A stretch of 28,919 nucleotides of DNA from UBA7328 sp002471345 (GTDB taxonomy: Bacteria; Bacteroidota; Bacteroidia; Chitinophagales; Saprospiraceae), in assembly GCA_964011275.1 (NCBI GenBank), contig CAXGOB010000061.1, positions 1 through 28,919 on the forward strand. The letters run 5' to 3'. Positions 23,249-28,919 of the stretch are shown piece by piece. The notes beneath the pieces are model-generated. The model was given only the letters and a program-made list of their open reading frames with translations. It was not told where the DNA came from and searched no databases. Both the position numbers and the translations under genes were made by a program. The stretch's first letter is position 1. Each line of letters begins with the position of its first letter.

Positions 23249-26200
23249 TCAATTCGAAAACCCATTCAATGGATGTTCTAATAGTAAATCCTTTGGCACA
23301 TAGAACCCCTCTTTTCCTTTTACTTTATTCCTGATTTCGGTAACAAAGCTTGATTCAACAGGATCAGCTTGATTTCCAAAACTATTTCTGACATAAGTCA
23401 ATACTGCTGCAATTTCATCATCAGTCATAAGTCCTTCAAAAGGAGTCATTGGCACTTGACCAGGATAGTCAGTACCAAGAACAGTCATCGGTCCATGAAG
23501 GCCTTTTAAAGTCGCTTTTATTAATCTTTCTTGATTACCTGTAACCCATTCTGTACCTGCTAATGGGGGATAACCCACTGAAGCGAGACCTTTACCATTA
23601 TCTTGATGACAGGTAGCGCAATATGCGTCCTTTTCATAAATTTCTTGTCCTTTCAAATACACAGCTAGATCGTCACCTTTTAAAGAGACATTTTTCTCTT
23701 TCTTGTCATTTCTATGTTCATTAATCTTACCACCCAAATGGCTTACAATGTTATCATATGCTCCTTGTAACCAATCATCCATCTCGTGCTTTGTCACTTC
23801 GTTTAGCACGACTATGGTTTCTTCTTTTTTTAACCAAGAAGCTGCAGTCATTGCTTCTAATCTAGGTCTGCTGTGAGTATCATTTGCCGCTTTTTTCAAC
23901 AGGTCTAAATAATTAGATACCTTATCAGTATTGTACCTCAATACTTTCACAGCTGCTGCTCTGGCTCTATAGTCTCTAGAATTCAGTACAGAAATCAAAA
24001 GATTTTCATCTACTTTATTCAACCTCCAAGTTATCCAAAGAGCCTCTAATTGATATTTCTCAAAATCCTCATCATTTGGATCTAGCTGATCGACCCATTG
24101 ATCCAAACTTGATAGAACTTCTGCATGATTCCTTCCAGCTAATTCTCTCCTTGTTCGATATCGGCTTCTGTATTCTGGCAGTTTCAAATTATCAAGAAGT
24201 TCCGGAATAGATGCACCTATAATCTTTGCAGGCTGAACTAATGGTCGTGATGGATAAGTCACTCTGTATATTCTACCATGTACATGATCTCTGAGGGGAT
24301 CACGAGCATTGTGCTGCATATGACCTATAAGCACATTATGCCAATCTACTACATACAGTGATCCATCTGGAGCAAATTCCATATCTACAGGTCTAAAATT
24401 AGGATCAGAGCCATCCAATAGATCTTGTCTGTATTCTGTTTTAAAACCAGTAGTATCTTCTATGAATTTTAATTGTCGAGTACCTAAAAAGCCAATGCTG
24501 TTATTCAACAATATATCACCTTGCACCTCATCTGGGAAGTGTCTACTAGATACAAATTCAAGTCCTGAAGTAGGCCTTACTCTGTCTTCTTCTCTTACAA
24601 GATCACGCCCATTATAATTAAAAGATCCATAGAGAGGTTTAGATGAAGATGCTGTCATCCATCTCATTGCAGGTCCTGATGTTTCTATATAAATAGGCTG
24701 TCCCCAATCATCAAATGCTATTCCCCATGGATTAGGGATTCTTACTTGTGAAGTTCTCTCTAAATGTCTCTTGGCAGGGTTATACCTATAGAATCCACCA
24801 TTATGTGCTCTTACCATACCATACGGGGTCTCTACATTGGTATGCAAGAATACACCTTCTGCCATGTAGATTGCACCCGATGGATCAGAACAAAAGGCAC
24901 TTATAGCATGGTGTGTATCATGATCGTCAAATCCACTTAATAAAATCTCTTCAGACTCATAATATCCGTCCTCATCATTATCTTTCAAAATCTTTAGGTT
25001 AGTCCCTTGAGAAATGTATATACCCTCTGGAGCTAACTCAAATCCTATTGGTAGATGAAGGTTATCCGCGGCAATTGTCTGTTTGTCTGCTTTTCCATCA
25101 TTATCAGTATCCTCAAGTATAATCAGTTTGTCATTAGGTCTAGGATCACCTGGCTTATAGTGAGGATATGTAGGCATCACTGCTACCCACAGCCGGCCTT
25201 CATTATCAAAAGTGAGTTGAACGGGATTAGCCAAATCAGGAAATTCTTCTTCTGAAGCAAATAAGTCTACCTTGTATCCAGATGGAGCAATTATTTTGTT
25301 TTCTGCTTCTTCTCCATACAAATACCTATTATCTCCTCTACCATAATCTCCAGTTTTGAAATTGGTTTCTACTTCTGGAAGCTGAATGGTGTTAGCATCT
25401 TCCTCTTCAAGATTAAATTCTTTTCCGACAGAAACCGCCCAAATATTTCGATCTCTAATAGTTGTCATTTCCCTTATCTTCTGAAATTCAAAAGGGTAAT
25501 TATCTGGTCCAAAAGGATCATATCTTCTACCAAATACATGAACACCATTTGGAATCTTGTAATCATTATGCCAAAACCAATTCTTTTCCTTTACAGCAGC
25601 ATGAACCTCATCTTTGTTTTTTGACACTGACTTTACTCCGAAAATCTCTTTCACCAAAAACTCTGCAAAAAGCTCATAGGATTCATCAGTCATTTGAAAA
25701 CCATCAATAGTCATTTCATTTTTAGCCACAAACCATTTTTTAGAAACTGAGAATGCATCAATAAAAGGAATTGCATTAATTGCAGCGACCTCTTTTATCA
25801 CTTCTGAATACAATTTCAAATTGGCATTCTGAATAGATCCATTTGGCAAATCATATATGTCTGAAAGGTCTTCAAACGCAATAGGGGAGACTAATACTAA
25901 TTGTGGCGCATAGATAGTGTCATAGGATAAGGATAAGGTGTGATCGACAAATGCCTGCAGTTCTCCTCTAAAATTTTCTAACCCCTCGGCACCTGAGTAT
26001 GATTCAGCATATCCAAAGAAGGCAATAATGGTATTAACATCCAACCGAGATAGCCATTCATCTGGAAATTCAAAATGACCCACATTGAAAGATTTGTGGG
26101 CTAGTTCATCCTGATAATCCCATGCTCCATCAAAAGCCCAAGAAGAGTCTCTGCCAGAATGAGGTCTAAACCCAGGTGTATCACCTCCATCACACATGTT

Positions 26201-26419
26201 TCTGATTGTCAATGAATCATTTGGAAAAGCTAAATGAATGGCTGTTTCGAAATGACTGTAGTTAATCATACGAGAACAAAGATTTCCACCGATAAATGCA
26301 ATATTGTCTTGAGCATTGACAACAATGTGATTTTTATTTGTAGATGAAGGTTCACACGACTGTAAAATCGCCGCAATAAGAAGTGAAAGAACAATAACTG
26401 ATTTTATAATAGATTTCAT
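23249..26419 (-). CDS. SGNH-like / PVC-type propeller / HEAT / cytochrome c fusion lipoprotein
   Basis: This is an exported 1056-residue fusion. The signal peptide ends at a QSC lipobox-like site (Cys22). Residues 36-262 are an SGNH-hydrolase-like domain. Residues 375-720 are a PVC-type membrane-bound dehydrogenase beta-propeller, with repeats such as PVQLTFDNEGRLWVA, a calcium-loop-like DTDNDGKAD and a final FAPDGSLYVVDWHN blade. Residues 730-905 are HEAT-like helical repeats, and residues 925-1020 are a c-type cytochrome with heme motif CATCH (934-938) and probable axial Met991 (GQVPMTP). The protein probably oxidises a sugar or alcohol in the periplasm and passes electrons to its heme. The SGNH catalytic blocks are degenerate: Asn46 at the nucleophile position, Ala138 in block III and Gln242 in place of the block V His. 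The start codon lies within a possible mRNA hairpin. Confidence 0.9.
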   Translation of the reverse strand: MKSIIKSVIVLSLLIAAILQSCEPSSTNKNHIVVNAQDNIAFIGGNLCSRMINYSHFETAIHLAFPNDSLTIRNMCDGGDTPGFRPHSGRDSSWAFDGAWDYQDELAHKSFNVGHFEFPDEWLSRLDVNTIIAFFGYAESYSGAEGLENFRGELQAFVDHTLSLSYDTIYAPQLVLVSPIAFEDLSDIYDLPNGSIQNANLKLYSEVIKEVAAINAIPFIDAFSVSKKWFVAKNEMTIDGFQMTDESYELFAEFLVKEIFGVKSVSKNKDEVHAAVKEKNWFWHNDYKIPNGVHVFGRRYDPFGPDNYPFEFQKIREMTTIRDRNIWAVSVGKEFNLEEEDANTIQLPEVETNFKTGDYGRGDNRYLYGEEAENKIIAPSGYKVDLFASEEEFPDLANPVQLTFDNEGRLWVAVMPTYPHYKPGDPRPNDKLIILEDTDNDGKADKQTIAADNLHLPIGFELAPEGIYISQGTNLKILKDNDEDGYYESEEILLSGFDDHDTHHAISAFCSDPSGAIYMAEGVFLHTNVETPYGMVRAHNGGFYRYNPAKRHLERTSQVRIPNPWGIAFDDWGQPIYIETSGPAMRWMTASSSKPLYGSFNYNGRDLVREEDRVRPTSGLEFVSSRHFPDEVQGDILLNNSIGFLGTRQLKFIEDTTGFKTEYRQDLLDGSDPNFRPVDMEFAPDGSLYVVDWHNVLIGHMQHNARDPLRDHVHGRIYRVTYPSRPLVQPAKIIGASIPELLDNLKLPEYRSRYRTRRELAGRNHAEVLSSLDQWVDQLDPNDEDFEKYQLEALWITWRLNKVDENLLISVLNSRDYRARAAAVKVLRYNTDKVSNYLDLLKKAANDTHSRPRLEAMTAASWLKKEETIVVLNEVTKHEMDDWLQGAYDNIVSHLGGKINEHRNDKKEKNVSLKGDDLAVYLKGQEIYEKDAYCATCHQDNGKGLASVGYPPLAGTEWVTGNQERLIKATLKGLHGPMTVLGTDYPGQVPMTPFEGLMTDDEIAAVLTYVRNSFGNQADPVESSFVTEIRNKVKGKEGFYVPKDLLLEHPLNGFSN

Positions 26420-26449
26420 ACCTCTTTAAAAAATTCAGCAAAAGGTATG
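26417..26449 (-). promoter_or_regulatory. Hairpin covering the ribosome binding site and start codon of the cytochrome fusion gene
   Basis: On the minus strand, CATACCT (26449-26443) pairs perfectly with AGGTATG (26423-26417), and the stem can extend by three more pairs including one G-U. The 3' arm contains AGAGG, a Shine-Dalgarno-like element, and the ATG itself. If it forms in the mRNA it would hide the start. A DNA operator is the alternative. Confidence 0.4.
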
Positions 26450-26713
26450 AATATTTCAAGATGTCACTACTAATAAGAATGAAAATTAATAATCCTTAAA
26501 CGAATTATTCACACATTTGAATTGTCTAAATAATTGCAGTTTTGAAAAAATAAAACCAACTTATGTCCAGGAGAATTCTTCACATAAAAAGTTAGATACT
26601 CAATAAATCCTTATTTAATGATTGAAGGAATTTCGTATTGTAAATTAACTGTCCCGTACTAGGATATTAACTGTCCTTTCTATTCTTATTAATCCTTTTA
26701 TTATATTACCCAA
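26420..26713. other. Divergent intergenic region (cytochrome fusion / glgB)
   Basis: This 294-base AT-rich region lies between two divergent units. It holds the start-codon hairpin on the left and two direct ATTAACTGTCC repeats on the right. No convincing TAnnTTTG element or small gene was seen. Confidence 0.6.
26644..26676. repeat. Two direct 11-bp repeats (ATTAACTGTCC) 22 bp apart
   Basis: ATTAACTGTCC occurs at 26644-26654 and again at 26666-26676, a start-to-start distance of 22 bp, or about two helical turns, placing both on the same DNA face. They end 37 bases before the glgB GTG. This layout suits a regulator binding as a tandem pair. Confidence 0.45.
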
Positions 26714-28624
26714 GTGAATAAAATAATTCCTTTTTCCAGATTTTCAGATTTCGACTTAGATCTTTTTAGAGCAGGAAACCATTGCCGCTTATATGATAAT
26801 TTTGGTTCTCATATCATGACTGTAAATGGTGAAACAGGCACTTATTTTGCTGTATTTGCTCCTGCTGCTAAATCAGTAAAAGTAATTGGTGACTTTAACC
26901 ATTGGAGTGCAGATGGCACATCAGAGCTATTTGTCCAATGGAACGGAAGTGGTATTTGGGAAGGATTCATTCCAGGTGTACAGGCAGGAGCATTATATAA
27001 GTACTCGATATTATCCAATCACGATGATAAAATAAGGGAGAAAGCAGATCCTTATGCTAGAAGAACAGAAATGCCCCCAAAATCTGCTAGTGTGGTTGAG
27101 CACTCCGACTATAAGTGGGAGGATGCGTCATGGATGTCTATCAGGCACAATCCTAACAGTCTAGGCAAACCCATGTCTGTGTATGAATGCCACTTGGGTA
27201 GCTGGAAAAAATCCAATGAAGAACATAGATCTTTACACTATACAGAATTAGCAGAAGAGCTCGTAAATTATCTCACTGAGATGAATTTCACTCATGTGGA
27301 ATTCTTACCGGTGATGGAACATCCATATTATCCTTCTTGGGGTTATCTCTGTACAAGCTACTTTGCTCCCACAAGCAGATACGGAAGTCCTGATGATTTA
27401 AGGTTCCTCATCGACAAATTACATCAAAATAATATTGGAGTAATCCTAGATTGGGTCCCCGCCCACTTTCCCAATGATGAGTTTGCTCTTGCTGATTTTG
27501 ATGGAACATGCCTATATGAACATCCAGATAGAAAAAAAGGCTTTCATCCAGATTGGAACAGCTTAATATTTAATTATGAAAGAGAAGAAATCAGAGCATT
27601 CTTGCTTTCCAGTGCACATTATTGGTGTAAAGAATTTCATGTAGATGGACTAAGAGTGGATGCCGTTGCGAGTATGATATATCTCGATTATTCAAGAGAT
27701 GATGGAGGATGGGAACCTAATATTCATGGAGGTAATGAATATCTAGCCGCCATTGAATTCTTAAAAGAACTCAACACATCCATTTATAGAGACTTTCCAG
27801 ATATTCAGATGATTGCTGAAGAATCTACAGCCTTTAATGGGGTGAGCAGACCAGTTGATGCAGGTGGGCTTGGTTTTGGATTGAAGTGGATGATGGGTTG
27901 GATGAATGATACTTTAGAATACATGAGTAAAGACCCAATTCACAGAAAGTATCATCACAATGAGATAAGTAGAAGTCTAACATATGCTTTTTCAGAAAAC
28001 TATATGCTCCCTCTTTCCCATGACGAAGTAGTTCATGGCAAGGGATCTATAGCGCAAAAGATGCCAGGTGATGAATGGCAGAAGTTTGCCAATCTAAGGC
28101 TGCTGTATTGTTATATGTACACACATCCAGGCCAAAAATTATTATTCATGGGTAATGATATAGGTCAAACATCAGAATGGAATGTTGATCATGGTATAGA
28201 ATGGCACTTACTTGAATTTGCGCCACATAAGGGAGTTCAAAAAATGATCAAGGATTTAAATTTTTTATATAAAAATGAACCTGCTCTTTATGAAAAGAAT
28301 TACGATGGAGATGGTTTTGAATGGATAGAATGGAATGATTCTCAAAATTGTGTACTCGCCTTTATTCGCAAAGGAGTAGAGTCTGAGGTGATTGTCATAT
28401 GTAACTTCACTCCTAATCTTTTAGAAAATTATAGAATTGGCGTTCCTGAAAAAGGTCTTTATAAAATGATTTTCAATTCTGACCTATCGGAATATTGGGG
28501 AGCCAATTCTGACTATTCAGAATTTAAAGCATCTGAAGCACTTCCATATCATGAACGCTCAAATTCAATGGAAATAACTGTTCCTCCATTAGGTGCCATA
28601 GTGTATAAATTACAATCAGAATGA
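26714..28624 (+). CDS. glgB: 1,4-alpha-glucan branching enzyme
   Basis: GlgB forms alpha-1,6 branches in glycogen. The 636-residue protein has an N-terminal CBM48/Ig-like domain (about 35-125, with GDFNHWSADG), a GH13 catalytic barrel (about 150-520) and a C-terminal all-beta domain. Catalytic residues are visible: nucleophile Asp316 in DGLRVDAVASM, the acid/base Glu in MIAEEST (369-370) and Asp437 in LSHDEVVHGKGS. The short N-terminus lacks the extra N1 domain of E. coli GlgB. The start is GTG at 26714. The next in-frame Met is at residue 35, inside the CBM48 region. Its stop overlaps the glgA start by four bases, so the pair is one operon. Confidence 0.95.
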   Translation: MNKIIPFSRFSDFDLDLFRAGNHCRLYDNFGSHIMTVNGETGTYFAVFAPAAKSVKVIGDFNHWSADGTSELFVQWNGSGIWEGFIPGVQAGALYKYSILSNHDDKIREKADPYARRTEMPPKSASVVEHSDYKWEDASWMSIRHNPNSLGKPMSVYECHLGSWKKSNEEHRSLHYTELAEELVNYLTEMNFTHVEFLPVMEHPYYPSWGYLCTSYFAPTSRYGSPDDLRFLIDKLHQNNIGVILDWVPAHFPNDEFALADFDGTCLYEHPDRKKGFHPDWNSLIFNYEREEIRAFLLSSAHYWCKEFHVDGLRVDAVASMIYLDYSRDDGGWEPNIHGGNEYLAAIEFLKELNTSIYRDFPDIQMIAEESTAFNGVSRPVDAGGLGFGLKWMMGWMNDTLEYMSKDPIHRKYHHNEISRSLTYAFSENYMLPLSHDEVVHGKGSIAQKMPGDEWQKFANLRLLYCYMYTHPGQKLLFMGNDIGQTSEWNVDHGIEWHLLEFAPHKGVQKMIKDLNFLYKNEPALYEKNYDGDGFEWIEWNDSQNCVLAFIRKGVESEVIVICNFTPNLLENYRIGVPEKGLYKMIFNSDLSEYWGANSDYSEFKASEALPYHERSNSMEITVPPLGAIVYKLQSE

Positions 28625-28919
28625 TGCAAATTCTTCATATATCAACAGAATGTTATCCTGCCGCCAAGGCTGGTGGCATGGGCGATGTTGTTGGAGCTCT
28701 TCCTATGTATCAAAATCGACTAAACACTAATGCATCCGTGGTCATCCCTCACTATGAAAACGAATGGTTATCAAATCAAAAATTTGAAATTGTTATAGAA
28801 GGGAGATTCAAACTTGGAATTAAAACTCAATCCTATGAGGTACGGAAAATATTAAAAAGTGATTTAGGATACACCTTATATACACTATCACTTCCTGGCT
28901 TATTTGATCGACCTCATAT
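28621..28919 (+). CDS. glgA: Glycogen synthase, N-terminal part (runs off the window)
   Basis: Only the first 99 codons are in the window. The frame opens MMQILHISTECYPAAKAGG and continues GMGDVVGALPMY, the ADP-glucose-binding KxGGxGDVVGALP motif of starch/glycogen synthases of family GT5. The ATG at 28621 overlaps the glgB stop (ATGA); a second ATG at 28624 is equally possible. With glgB it forms a glycogen synthesis operon. The frame is open to the window edge and no defect is seen. Confidence 0.9.
   Translation, partial: MMQILHISTECYPAAKAGGMGDVVGALPMYQNRLNTNASVVIPHYENEWLSNQKFEIVIEGRFKLGIKTQSYEVRKILKSDLGYTLYTLSLPGLFDRPH

Noticed and set aside
1..28919. CRISPR arrays, tRNA or rRNA genes, insertion sequences, attachment sites
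   Set aside because: No regular repeat-spacer pattern, RNA gene signature, transposase or flanking duplication was found on either strand.

Overview
The window looks like a piece of an AT-rich Bacteroidota chromosome, most likely a free-living (perhaps marine) relative of Saprospiria or Cytophagia. The signs are two secreted proteins with type IX secretion (T9SS) C-terminal sorting domains, several lipoproteins, TAnnTTTG-type -7 promoter elements, a bacterial inositol-lipid gene set, a PVC-type multidomain cytochrome and a ThuA-like protein. The genus assignment is inference. No rRNA, tRNA, CRISPR array, transposase or phage gene was seen.

Layout. (1) 128-2134: a leftward helical-repeat protein of unknown function, then about 0.7 kb with no intact gene but with a good leftward terminator and the tail of a lost leftward gene. 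(2) 2385-6041: a rhodanese lipoprotein, an MBL-fold hydrolase, a nitrilase (opposite strand) and a class V aminotransferase-like PLP enzyme, tightly packed. (3) 6095-6766: a membrane-anchored coiled-coil protein. (4) 6843-11712: an inositol phospholipid/sphingolipid cluster made of a CDP-alcohol phosphatidyltransferase, an Aur1/PAP2-like phosphoinositol transferase, myo-inositol-1-phosphate synthase, a PgpA-like phosphatase, a GtrA membrane protein and a diacylglycerol/sphingoid kinase. (5) 11742-17500: a T9SS-secreted lipase-like hydrolase, folD, a DinB-like protein, prmA and a two-subunit sodium:solute symporter. (6) 17561-19936, leftward: a large T9SS-secreted LVIVD-repeat protein. (7) 20056-20394: arsC-like. 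(8) 20397-22214, leftward: a small-gene run (LEA-2 lipoprotein, ferric-reductase-like membrane protein, small lipoprotein, DUF3052) in which two genes carry a single in-frame stop. (9) 22233-26419, leftward: a ThuA-like protein and a 1056-residue SGNH/propeller/HEAT/cytochrome c fusion. (10) 26714 to the end: glycogen genes glgB and the start of glgA.

How the genes work together. The inositol-lipid block reads as a closed cycle: glucose-6-phosphate to inositol phosphate (Ino1), condensation with CDP-diacylglycerol (CDP-alcohol transferase), dephosphorylation to phosphatidylinositol (PgpA-like), transfer of phosphoinositol to ceramide (Aur1-like) releasing diacylglycerol, and possible re-phosphorylation of that diacylglycerol by the terminal kinase. 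The two most notable sequence observations are the single in-frame stops in otherwise intact leftward genes (two clear, a third probable) and the degenerate SGNH catalytic blocks in the large cytochrome fusion.
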